Below, piece by piece: positions 5,964 through 11,925 of a DNA stretch of 11,925 nt; position 1 is the first letter of the stretch, and the number at the start of each line of letters is the position of its first letter. Location: assembly GCA_016719015.1 (NCBI GenBank), contig JADKAZ010000012.1, positions 1 through 11,925 on the forward strand, in the 5' to 3' direction. Position numbers and translations under genes: made by a program. The notes under the pieces were generated by a model. That model worked only from the letters and a program-made list of their open reading frames with translations, searched no databases and was not told the origin of the DNA. The stretch is from Chitinophagaceae bacterium (GTDB lineage: Bacteria > Bacteroidota > Bacteroidia > Chitinophagales > Chitinophagaceae).

Positions 5964-6914
5964 TTAGCTGAGGTCAGCAACCACGGCGCTGGCCGCCTGG
6001 TTCTTACACCGAAGCGCCCATTCACGCCGCATCAGCTTGCGCTTGGCAAGGCCGGTCTTGGCAAGGTCTTCAACAACCAAACCGTCAAGATCGGCAATAT
6101 CCCAATACTCCGGGTCAACCAGCAACAGGTCACGGGTCGAACAGAAGCGCGACGGGACAAACTGCACCTTGCCGAAGTCGGAGACGTAAACGTCCGCGCC
6201 CGCGACAATAGTTGCCGTCTTGTCGCCGGTTTCACGACGCTGCGTCGCAAGGCCGGTGAACGCCGCCATAGCCTGCTTTTGCGTGCCGGAAGCAATGGCC
6301 GCGCGAATGTTGCCACCCGCTGACCAAGCCGTCTGCAAAACAGTCTTGAGCAGAGTTTCGGTTGATGCACGTTGCGTCCCGTTGGTAGCCGCAGCGACAA
6401 TTCCGGCGGAATAGCCGCCGTTTGCCCCTGTAGCGCCGCGAGAGACGTTCGAGGTCAACCAAGCCAATGCACCAGCCGTCAGACCGGCAACGCCCGCAGC
6501 AGGGGCTACAGAAGCGTAGTTGCCCGATGCGCGCATTTCGATGTCGGTGTTGAGTTCGCGGCCCGACTTCATCAGTTCGCGGGCGAGTTCCGACTTGCGG
6601 CCCGCCATCGAAACTGCCTCAACCGTAGTCGAAACGCCAACAACCTTCGTGCTGATCTGCGTATAGGTGCCGACGCGCGTGGTTGCGGCGCGCGACGTAT
6701 TCGGAGTGTCATCACCCTGAATGGCCGCGTTTGTTGCCGACGCCGCCGTGAGGCTGTCAATCTGCCACTCGGTGAAAGTGGAGCTTGCCGAACCGCGACC
6801 GATCATCTTGGTGAACGGGGCTTCATCGGGAAACAACTCGTAGATTTTGTCCGCGAGGTCTTCACGAACACCAACGCGGGCAACCGCTTGGATCGTATTT
6901 GTAGGAACAGTCAT
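5964..6914 (-). CDS. Major capsid protein, SU10/DUF5309-like (316 aa)
   Basis: The main shell protein of the head, presumably with the HK97 fold. At 316 residues it fits the SU10-like major head protein family. Family features: an N-terminal arm (MTVPTNTIQAVARVGVREDL), the block FPDEAPFTKMIGRGSASSTF followed by TEWQIDSL, a segment with VGTYTQISTKVVGVSTTVEA, a helix AGRKSELARELMKSGRELNTDIEMRA, and a C-terminal domain with GADVYVSDFGKVQFVPSR and LLLVDPEYWDIADL. I recognise 'PFxxMIGxGxAxxxxxEWQxDxL' for this family. There is no sign of a protease or a fused decoration domain. It follows the scaffold gene by 72 bases and is followed by a terminator. The ribosome-binding site is weak (GATGGA), possibly with coupling from a five-codon upstream frame. 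Confidence 0.92.
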   Translation of the reverse strand: MTVPTNTIQAVARVGVREDLADKIYELFPDEAPFTKMIGRGSASSTFTEWQIDSLTAASATNAAIQGDDTPNTSRAATTRVGTYTQISTKVVGVSTTVEAVSMAGRKSELARELMKSGRELNTDIEMRASGNYASVAPAAGVAGLTAGALAWLTSNVSRGATGANGGYSAGIVAAATNGTQRASTETLLKTVLQTAWSAGGNIRAAIASGTQKQAMAAFTGLATQRRETGDKTATIVAGADVYVSDFGKVQFVPSRFCSTRDLLLVDPEYWDIADLDGLVVEDLAKTGLAKRKLMRREWALRCKNQAASAVVADLS

Positions 6915-6928
6915 TGCATTAAGTCCAT
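6911..6928 (-). other. Possible five-codon leader frame overlapping the capsid start
   Basis: ATG (6928-6926) starts a five-codon frame, MDLMQ, whose TGA stop (6913-6911) overlaps the capsid ATG by two bases (ATGA). AAGGG (6937-6933) lies four bases upstream, a better ribosome-binding site than the one directly in front of the capsid ATG. This would suit reinitiation or coupling, but a frame this short can easily arise by chance. Confidence 0.25.
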
Positions 6929-6954
6929 CTTGCCCTTGCGGGACTGGGAAACCG

Positions 6955-6967
6955 ACGCTTCACAGCG
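6955..6967 (-). repeat. Hairpin repeat copy 2, upstream of the capsid gene
   Basis: The 13 bases CGCTGTGAAGCGT on the transcript are identical to a copy in front of the scaffold gene. They fold as CGCT/AGCG closing a GTGA loop, which fits the GNRA tetraloop rule. One base further out a G-U pair can form. It lies about 40 bases before the capsid ATG in the 72-base gap between scaffold and capsid. The repeat is seen directly; function (mRNA stability, processing or protein binding) is inferred. Confidence 0.55.
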
Positions 6968-6986
6968 CGGGAACCGTGGTTAAAGG

Positions 6987-7997
6987 CTAAAGGCTGACGC
7001 CCGATGCCTCGAAAAAATCGACATAATCATTGGCCGAGCGTGAAACCTTGGCCCGATTGAATGCCGCCGTCGCCTTGTCGGCTTTCGATTGGTTGACCCT
7101 CGAACCCGTCCCCGGTGTCGCCACCTTGGGTAAGTCCTTGGCCGCCCTGATCTTGGCCATCTTCGACGACTGGAATGCGTCCCACTTGGCGGCTTTTGCC
7201 CGCCATTCACCGGCCTTTTTGAGCGCCAACATTTCAGACGCAGACGAATTGCCGAGATTTTCTTGCGTAAAGCCGAGTTCGCCTCCGGTTTCCACAAGCC
7301 CCGTCCACAATTCTGCCTGTTTCGCAGGGTCCAGAATCTCCGGCCACTGAGCCTTCAATAGCGCCTGTTCGGCGGCTATATCCTGCTGTGACGCTTGAAC
7401 CTGAAACTCCTGTGCCTGTCCGCGCACTTGAAAAACCTGCTGCATGAGTGAATCATGCTGGGCAGCCATTTCTTCATAAATCGCGGCTTGTTGCGCATAG
7501 GAAGCGGGATCGTTTGCCAGTAACGCCAGATCGGGCTTCACCGGCATGAACGCCTTAGCGTAAACCTCCAGTTCGGTCGCATATTGCTGCTGAATAGCCG
7601 CAAGCTGCGCCTGGGCAACGGCGGTCGCGTTGCGCGTGGCCTCCGATGCCTCTGTGGTTTTCAAGCGGACCTGTTCATTGCGCTGCAACTCGTGGTCCGC
7701 AAAGGCTTTCGCCAGTTCCGGGTCGGTTTCAGCAAGCGCACTGAACTTGGCCTGCATTTCCTTGTTGAACGAGACTGGCGGTTTGATGACCTCTAACGGT
7801 TCTTCCGCTTCATCTTCGTCTTCAAGGACTTCCTCCGCATCTTCCGCTTCCGGCTCGCCGCCTTCGTCGGTTTCCGCTTCGGGTTCTTCCTCCTCTTGAG
7901 GAGTATCCGGTTCTTCGCCTGCGAGTTTTAGAATGTCGTCAAGCGTGCTACCGGATTCGGTGCTTTGCTCAACGGCTTCCGCTTCGGGATGGGCCAT
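6987..7997 (-). CDS. Head scaffolding protein (336 aa)
   Basis: Predicted internal scaffold that guides capsid assembly and leaves before or during packaging. The first 75 residues are extremely acidic (EEEEPEAETDEGGEPEAEDA and similar runs). The middle (about 80-250) is helical and Ala/Gln-rich with coiled-coil character. The C-terminus is basic and helical (KMAKIRAAKDLPKV; RVNQSKADKATAAFNRAKVS) ending NDYVDFFEASGVSL. An acidic N-terminus, helical middle and basic capsid-binding tail, placed just before the capsid gene, are classic for podovirus scaffolds. No protease motif is seen, so maturation cleavage is not supported here. The ribosome-binding site is weak (AAGGCAG). The 76-base gap in front carries three hairpins. 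Confidence 0.88.
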   Translation of the reverse strand: MAHPEAEAVEQSTESGSTLDDILKLAGEEPDTPQEEEEPEAETDEGGEPEAEDAEEVLEDEDEAEEPLEVIKPPVSFNKEMQAKFSALAETDPELAKAFADHELQRNEQVRLKTTEASEATRNATAVAQAQLAAIQQQYATELEVYAKAFMPVKPDLALLANDPASYAQQAAIYEEMAAQHDSLMQQVFQVRGQAQEFQVQASQQDIAAEQALLKAQWPEILDPAKQAELWTGLVETGGELGFTQENLGNSSASEMLALKKAGEWRAKAAKWDAFQSSKMAKIRAAKDLPKVATPGTGSRVNQSKADKATAAFNRAKVSRSANDYVDFFEASGVSL

Positions 7998-8016
7998 TTT
8001 TGCTCTGCCTTTTTTA

Positions 8017-8029
8017 ACGCTTCACAGCG
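8017..8029 (-). repeat. Hairpin repeat copy 1, upstream of the scaffold gene
   Basis: Transcript sequence CGCTGTGAAGCGT, identical over 13 bases to the copy before the capsid gene. With the preceding A it makes a five-pair stem (ACGCT/AGCGT) closing a GTGA (GNRA-type) loop, followed by TTAAAAAAGG just ahead of the scaffold ribosome-binding site. It sits 20 bases before the scaffold ATG. Confidence 0.55.
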
Positions 8030-8033
8030 TGAC

Positions 8034-8069
8034 CCCGGAAACGCCGGGACGTATTCAGCCCTTATGGGC
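8034..8069 (-). other. Two further tandem hairpins in the 96-aa gene/scaffold gap
   Basis: Reading the transcript, GCCC-ATAA-GGGC (8069-8058) is followed by CCCGG-CGTTT-CCGGG (8048-8034), then by the GTGA hairpin at 8030-8016. Together the three small stems fill most of the 76-base gap between the genes. None is followed by a T-run on the minus strand, so they do not look like terminators. No convincing -35/-10 promoter is visible here. Confidence 0.4.
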
Positions 8070-8073
8070 GGAA

Positions 8074-8364
8074 TTACATGCGCCGCTTGGCTGCGGCTGA
8101 AAGTTTCTCCATTTTATCGGTGTAATCACGAGCTGCCGTAGCAACCTCGCCCGCCGTCACAATATCGCGTATCATCGCCTCAAATTCGCGGCTCACACGG
8201 TGTGCCATCGCCAGCACTTGGAGCCTGCCAGTGTCACCCGGATCAGCCGCCGCAATGCGCTCCAGATAGGTCTGGCGTATCTCGGCCAGCATATCATTAA
8301 CGCCGCCTTCCTCCTCCAGAAACAGCTTCCACCGCACACCGCGCCTAATAGGATCTTCAGACAT
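8074..8364 (-). CDS. Hypothetical small protein between portal and scaffold (96 aa)
   Basis: A 96-residue, mostly helical and charged protein (MSEDPIRRGVRWKLFLEEEG then MLAEIRQTYLERIAAAD), with a long helix LQVLAMAHRVSREFEAMIRDIV and a basic end (KMEKLSAAAKRRM). There is no signal peptide or membrane segment. Its ATG lies inside the end of the portal gene (8-base overlap), so translation is probably coupled to portal. Small helical proteins at this position are common in podovirus head clusters, but I cannot name a function. An assembly chaperone or minor head protein is a guess. Confidence 0.82.
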   Translation of the reverse strand: MSEDPIRRGVRWKLFLEEEGGVNDMLAEIRQTYLERIAAADPGDTGRLQVLAMAHRVSREFEAMIRDIVTAGEVATAARDYTDKMEKLSAAAKRRM

Positions 8365-10396
8365 CCAAACGCCCGCCGTTGCGGTTGGCCTTCATTCCGT
8401 GACCGGCGAGCGCAATCAACTGGTTCTCCCGCTCTATCTGCGCTTCAATCTCTTGCCGCCTTATTTCAAGGTTAGCCTGCATTGCCGCCTTGTCGGCTTC
8501 CGCCTGCATCTTGGCGGCGCCTTGCTGCGCCTGGAGCATGATCTTGGCTTGGTCGTTCGCGGCCTTGGCCTGCGCTTGCCCCGCGCTTATTTGCAGCTTT
8601 GCCTTTTCGTTTTCAGCCTTCGCCTGCATCTCGATCATCTTGGGGTCCGGCTGCTGCTGTTGCGGCTGGTATCCCGGTTCTTCAGGGTCTTGCCAATAAT
8701 CGTTAGGGTTGCCCAACGAGGCATCACGTATCCAGCCAAACATATTCGACGCGATATGCTTTGGCGAGCATAGCCCACCTTCAAGACCAAGCTGCTGCAT
8801 CTGGAGCAATTGCGAACGATAGACCAGCCGCTGATCCTTGCGGCCAGAACCCAACCCAACGCGCACCGATACATCCATGTCAGGCGCCCATTCTTTCGGA
8901 TCGGCGGAACGGTATGAACCGTCAACCCGGACCGCGATGGGGTCGCCGCTGTCAATCATCAGGCGCAGCTTCTTGGCAAACAAACGGGACATCGCCTCGG
9001 CAAAATTCCGCGCGATAAATTCCTCAAACTGCTGTCCCTGCGCCTGCATCAATGCCGTTCCGGTCGCCGTCTTGTTCAGTGTGTCGGCATCAAGACCTTG
9101 GTTAAGCCGCGTGATACCCGTCCGGCTTTCCTGTTCCCCCGCCAGATATTGCAGCATCGCCATGCCGCGCTGAACGTCGAACGGCTCGCTCAACGAAACA
9201 GGCTGGCCACCGGCACCGGAACCACGGATAATGCCCCCCGGCCTTACGGTTAACAGGTCATCAACCGTATTTTCCGTCTCGCACTCCTTGGGCAGCCACA
9301 TGCGTGGGTTGTTTGTCAAATAGATACCGTCGAGCGTCTGGCGCAGAATCACCGAGCGAATGCGCTGAATATCCATAACCTTATCCGCGAGGCTGTTGCC
9401 AACCATACGGTGAGCACGGGGGAAAGGTGTGAAAACTACAAACGGGTTATTCTCAACCCGCTCAATGCTCAAAATTGTGTTATCGACCCTGAATATCTGG
9501 ACCAGTTCGGCAACGCCATCGCCGTTCATGTCGAGATTGACATATTCCTCCAGAAGCCAGACCGTTTCCATACCGGGAAGGTTGCTCGATGATATTTCGC
9601 CTTCGTCCGCCCATCTCACTGTGCTGCGCGAATCATAATCATAGCGCGCATTTTCAGCCGCCAAGCCCTCGACCTGGTCGCGGTCAAAGCCCATCTCAAC
9701 AAGCTCTGACTTGGTCTTCATGACGCGGTGCGCCTTGTATCCCAAATCATCAACATCGCGCAGACGGGCCGAAAACAGGAACTCCTCCGAAGGGATAGGA
9801 ATATCCTCGTAACAGGTTTGCTCGCGCTGGCTTTCAACCTCAACCGTGTAAGCGCCTGTCTCGTCCTGCGTTGCCGCCAACACCTTGACGCCAGGTTCAT
9901 CCATCAATGAAACAAGCACGTCCTCGGAGACTTCCGCAAGCCGTTCACGGCGCTTCTTCATCTCCTTGCGGGCCATCGTCTTAACAACGCCGATCTTCTC
10001 GATCAGTCCTGACTGCAGCCAGTCAGAAAGAACCTTGTAGCCATCCTGCCCGCGCATGAACTGATAGTTCACAGCCTCGGTTGCTTCTTCCGCCGCTTCT
10101 TCCTCACCCTCTTCCTTGGCCTCAAACTCAACCACACGGTCGCCAGAAACAACGGTGCGCAAGATGCTGATAGTCATATAATCAACAGCCTCGGCAACGT
10201 CCGGGCTGACAACTTGTGACCGGCCCTCCTCCTCGTCGCCAAACGGCATTGCGTCGTAATACTCAAGCGCAAGCCGCTGTTCCTCCGCAAGCTCGCTCGA
10301 CCGATAGCTTACCGCAAGACGCTCCTGGTCCTGCAAAAGAGCAACCAGTTCAATTTCGCCAATGGCGTTTGGCTTTTCAAGGGCGTCATCATCCAT
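8357..10396 (-). CDS. Portal protein, P22-like (679 aa)
   Basis: The portal forms the ring at one head vertex through which terminase pumps DNA. The protein has 679 residues from ATG 10396. Family features: N-terminal helices (LALEYYDAMPFGDEEEGRSQ; VVSPDVAEAVDYMTISILR), an acidic patch EAKEEGEEEAAEEATEAVNY, a loop LDMNGDGVAEL at about 288-298, the clip/stem region FTPFPRAHRMVGNSLADKVM through IRSVILRQTLDGIYLTNNPR, and the block GITRLNQGLDADTLNKTATG. The last 90 residues are Gln/Ala/Lys-rich and likely coiled-coil (PQQQQPDPKMIEMQAKAENE onward), like the barrel or core-contact tail of P22-type portals. The start overlaps the terminase stop (TGATG); GAGGGG lies nine bases upstream. A TTG one codon earlier would have better spacing, so the first residue is uncertain. 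Confidence 0.93.
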   Translation of the reverse strand: MDDDALEKPNAIGEIELVALLQDQERLAVSYRSSELAEEQRLALEYYDAMPFGDEEEGRSQVVSPDVAEAVDYMTISILRTVVSGDRVVEFEAKEEGEEEAAEEATEAVNYQFMRGQDGYKVLSDWLQSGLIEKIGVVKTMARKEMKKRRERLAEVSEDVLVSLMDEPGVKVLAATQDETGAYTVEVESQREQTCYEDIPIPSEEFLFSARLRDVDDLGYKAHRVMKTKSELVEMGFDRDQVEGLAAENARYDYDSRSTVRWADEGEISSSNLPGMETVWLLEEYVNLDMNGDGVAELVQIFRVDNTILSIERVENNPFVVFTPFPRAHRMVGNSLADKVMDIQRIRSVILRQTLDGIYLTNNPRMWLPKECETENTVDDLLTVRPGGIIRGSGAGGQPVSLSEPFDVQRGMAMLQYLAGEQESRTGITRLNQGLDADTLNKTATGTALMQAQGQQFEEFIARNFAEAMSRLFAKKLRLMIDSGDPIAVRVDGSYRSADPKEWAPDMDVSVRVGLGSGRKDQRLVYRSQLLQMQQLGLEGGLCSPKHIASNMFGWIRDASLGNPNDYWQDPEEPGYQPQQQQPDPKMIEMQAKAENEKAKLQISAGQAQAKAANDQAKIMLQAQQGAAKMQAEADKAAMQANLEIRRQEIEAQIERENQLIALAGHGMKANRNGGRLDV

Positions 10397-11660
10397 CAAA
10401 CAATACCCCTCGAATTATACCGGATCGGCGCGGCTTTGCGCGGGGCTTCATAAGCAACCGCCATCAGCCCAAAGGCGTCCGCACCATGAGACGCTTCGTC
10501 ATGCTTGGGGCCTAACCCTATGCCTGCCTTTTCGTCGCGCTTCTCATGATAGGACGCGAGCCGGTGAATGCCGTCCGCCGTTGTTTCCTCATTAAACCAT
10601 ATTGCGGGGAATAGACGCCTTGCCGCCTCGATGCGCTTCATGTCCGCGCCCTTGCCCGCGTTCGGAATAGTCTCAACCGGAAAGCCAGCCGCCCTTACAT
10701 GATCTTCGAACCGCGTTCCCGAAAATTTATCCCTGTGCGAGCCGTCATGCGGCAAGACACATAACGCAGAACCGTAACCGTTATCCCGCAACCAGTTCAA
10801 ATGATAGGCGAGAGGCTGTCCCTCCGCCTCGTGATAATCCAGAACCCTGATCTCTCGGCCTGTGAATTGAGCCACCCATATCGCACAAGCATCCGCGATG
10901 CCAATATCCCAGAACGCCCGATACTGCATTAACGGATCAGCCGGGACTATTCCTATCCGCTTGTCAATGCGCGCCTGATCCAAGCATTCGGCATAGTAAG
11001 CGCCCTCAACCGCCGCGTCGAAGTCGCATTCCAATTCGCGGCGATACTCGTTGGCGGACATGTCATTGCGCATTGCTACAAGCTCTGATTGGTCTATCAG
11101 ACCCGTCTCACTGGCCCGCAACTTCATGGCGAACCAATCTTCCGCGCCCACCGCGTTTTCGTAAACTTCGAAAAATGCGTTACGGCCTTTGGGAGTGCCA
11201 ATGAATAGCGCCCATCCCTGCCGATCAGCCAAGGCGGGCCGGATCACCTCCCTCCATGCTTGCGGCGGCTGGTCCGCGTATTCGTCCAACACAACGCCAT
11301 CCAGATAGATGCCCCGGAGACGATCATAATTATCAGCTCCATACAGCCTTATTCTTGCCCCATTTGGCAAATCAACCCGCAACTCGCTTTCATTAATTTC
11401 CGCGCCTGGAATCCCCGCCGTGTATTTCTTCACGTAATTCCAGACAACATCCTTCGCCTGGTTGTAATACGGGCCGACATAAGCAAAGCGCCCGTTTGGC
11501 TTATTGCACCTTAACGCCGCGTCGATCAGATCCATTATGCTGGCGACAGTCTTGCCCGCGCGCCTATGGGCTACAATACAGCCGAAGCGCTCTTTCCTAA
11601 GGTGAAGCGGCACAAACGCCGGCTTGGGCTATACCCAAGGTCAATTGGATGTGTCGCCAC
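10396..11660 (-). CDS. terL: Terminase large subunit, with an apparent N-terminal frameshift
   Basis: The motor ATPase and nuclease of DNA packaging. The main frame is open from 11628. In residues counted from GTG 11613: an Arg-rich Walker A, AHRRAGKT (15-22); Walker B VVLDEY with D110/E111; coupling motif FIGTPKG (138-143); nuclease acidic residues D236 (FWDIGIAD), D290 (LPHDGS) and D372/D379 (HDEASHGADA). The family normally has an N-terminus like '(I/L)xLGYxPRPAFxPxHxRxxR' before Walker A. Here VATHPIDLGYS is in one frame from GTG 11660 (AGGTG six bases upstream) and PKPAFVPLHLRKER is in the -1 frame, joined at the CCC run 11628-11626. Without a shift, the upper frame stops at 11571 after 29 codons. 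GTG 11613 is an internal start with no ribosome-binding site. Overlap with the small subunit is 20 bases. Confidence 0.9.
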
Positions 11661-11907
11661 GCGGCACACCTGTAATAACCGTCATCACCACGTCGCCGCT
11701 ATGGTCGGCCTGCAATGGAATGACCCTCCCTACAAGCGTTAAAAACGCCTTTGGATTCTCAACCGCCTGCTCTTCAAGATATGCCTGCCCGCCAACACCA
11801 TTAAGCGCGGCAATCACCATTTCCTTGACACCACGGCTAATCTTGTCGCCGCTACCCTTAGGGCGTCCTGGACCGGGCTTGCCGGTGCCTATTTTCTTCT
11901 CTTCCAT
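11641..11907 (-). CDS. terS: Terminase small subunit-like protein (88 aa)
   Basis: Likely the DNA-recognition subunit of the packaging motor, which binds the phage pac/cos site and hands DNA to the large subunit. It has 88 residues. The N-terminus carries an AT-hook-like basic motif GKPGPGRPKGSG (9-20) followed by DKISRGVKEMVIAALNGVGG and EEQAVENPKAFLTLVGRVIP. The 'GRPKGSxxK...NPxAFLxLVxRVxPLQ' layout is typical of short terminase small subunits or terminase-associated proteins as I remember them. It ends in a beta-type segment (VVMTVITGVPRG) that may bind the large subunit. GAGAGAGG four bases before the ATG is a good ribosome-binding site. It directly precedes and slightly overlaps the large subunit. 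Lacking an obvious helix-turn-helix, the assignment rests on the motif and neighbours. Confidence 0.82.
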   Translation of the reverse strand: MEEKKIGTGKPGPGRPKGSGDKISRGVKEMVIAALNGVGGQAYLEEQAVENPKAFLTLVGRVIPLQADHSGDVVMTVITGVPRGDTSN

Positions 11908-11925
11908 ATTGCCTCTCTCTCCCCC

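Noticed and set aside
6372..6983. A 203-codon plus-strand frame antisense to the capsid gene
   Set aside because: The product is Arg/Ala-rich with no domain, and it runs through the clearly coding capsid gene and the intergenic hairpin. A shadow frame.
7780..7960. Low-complexity repeated codons on the plus strand (cttc/tcttc runs)
   Set aside because: This is the coding sequence of the acidic Glu/Asp-rich scaffold N-terminus, not a tandem repeat or CRISPR-like array.
7998..8073. Possible promoter before the scaffold gene
   Set aside because: The gap holds hairpins and an A-run but no convincing -35/-10 pair with proper spacing. A phage-specific promoter cannot be excluded, but it cannot be supported.
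1..11925. A defence, CRISPR, toxin-antitoxin or other accessory system
   Set aside because: Essentially all the minus-strand coding space is taken up by phage packaging, head, connector and ejection genes with tight spacing. No repeats, effector domains or cargo genes were seen.

Overview
The window is a stretch of a tailed double-stranded DNA bacteriophage or prophage. It holds the packaging, head, head-tail connector and DNA-ejection genes. Every convincing gene lies on the minus strand, so transcription runs from high to low coordinates. The gene set fits a short-tailed (podovirus-like) particle: small and large terminase, a long P22-like portal with a glutamine-rich tail, an acidic scaffold, a major capsid protein that looks like the SU10/DUF5309 type, a head-tail adaptor and a beta-propeller-like nozzle, followed by a block of Gly/Ala/Gln-rich virion proteins. 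No long-tail genes (tape measure, tail tube, sheath) are visible. Base composition is moderately GC-rich. The short M15-type peptidase ends in a PYFGRRGT motif that I associate with phages and prophages of Alphaproteobacteria, especially sphingomonads. That host guess comes from memory and is tentative.

Layout in transcription order: terminase small subunit (11907-11641); terminase large subunit (about 11660-10396, with an apparent one-base frameshift near its N-terminus); portal (10396-8357); a 96-residue protein (8364-8074); an intergenic region with three hairpins; scaffold (7997-6987); a second hairpin-bearing intergenic region; major capsid (6914-5964); a strong intrinsic terminator (5957-5930); two small genes overlapping by about 150 bases in different frames (5926-5639 and 5789-5463); adaptor (5452-4841); nozzle (4831-3425); an 83-residue protein (3428-3177); a GNAT-like protein (3162-2818); then 355-, 196-, 91- and 238-residue proteins (2818-1751, 1738-1148, 1161-886, 886-170), the third being the M15-type peptidase; and the first 56 codons of a gene leaving the left edge (168-1).

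The genes form one tightly packed morphogenesis operon with many 1-8 base stop/start overlaps. Terminase fills a procapsid built from portal, scaffold and capsid protein. Adaptor and nozzle close the head. The ejection block, with its small peptidase, probably helps DNA cross the cell envelope. I see no clear promoter, tRNA, CRISPR array, integrase, lysis cassette or non-phage system. The points worth a second look are regulatory or structural: the terminase frameshift, a duplicated GNRA-type hairpin in front of scaffold and capsid, a terminator straight after the capsid gene, a ribosome-binding site separated from its start by a perfect hairpin, and a long overlapping gene pair.
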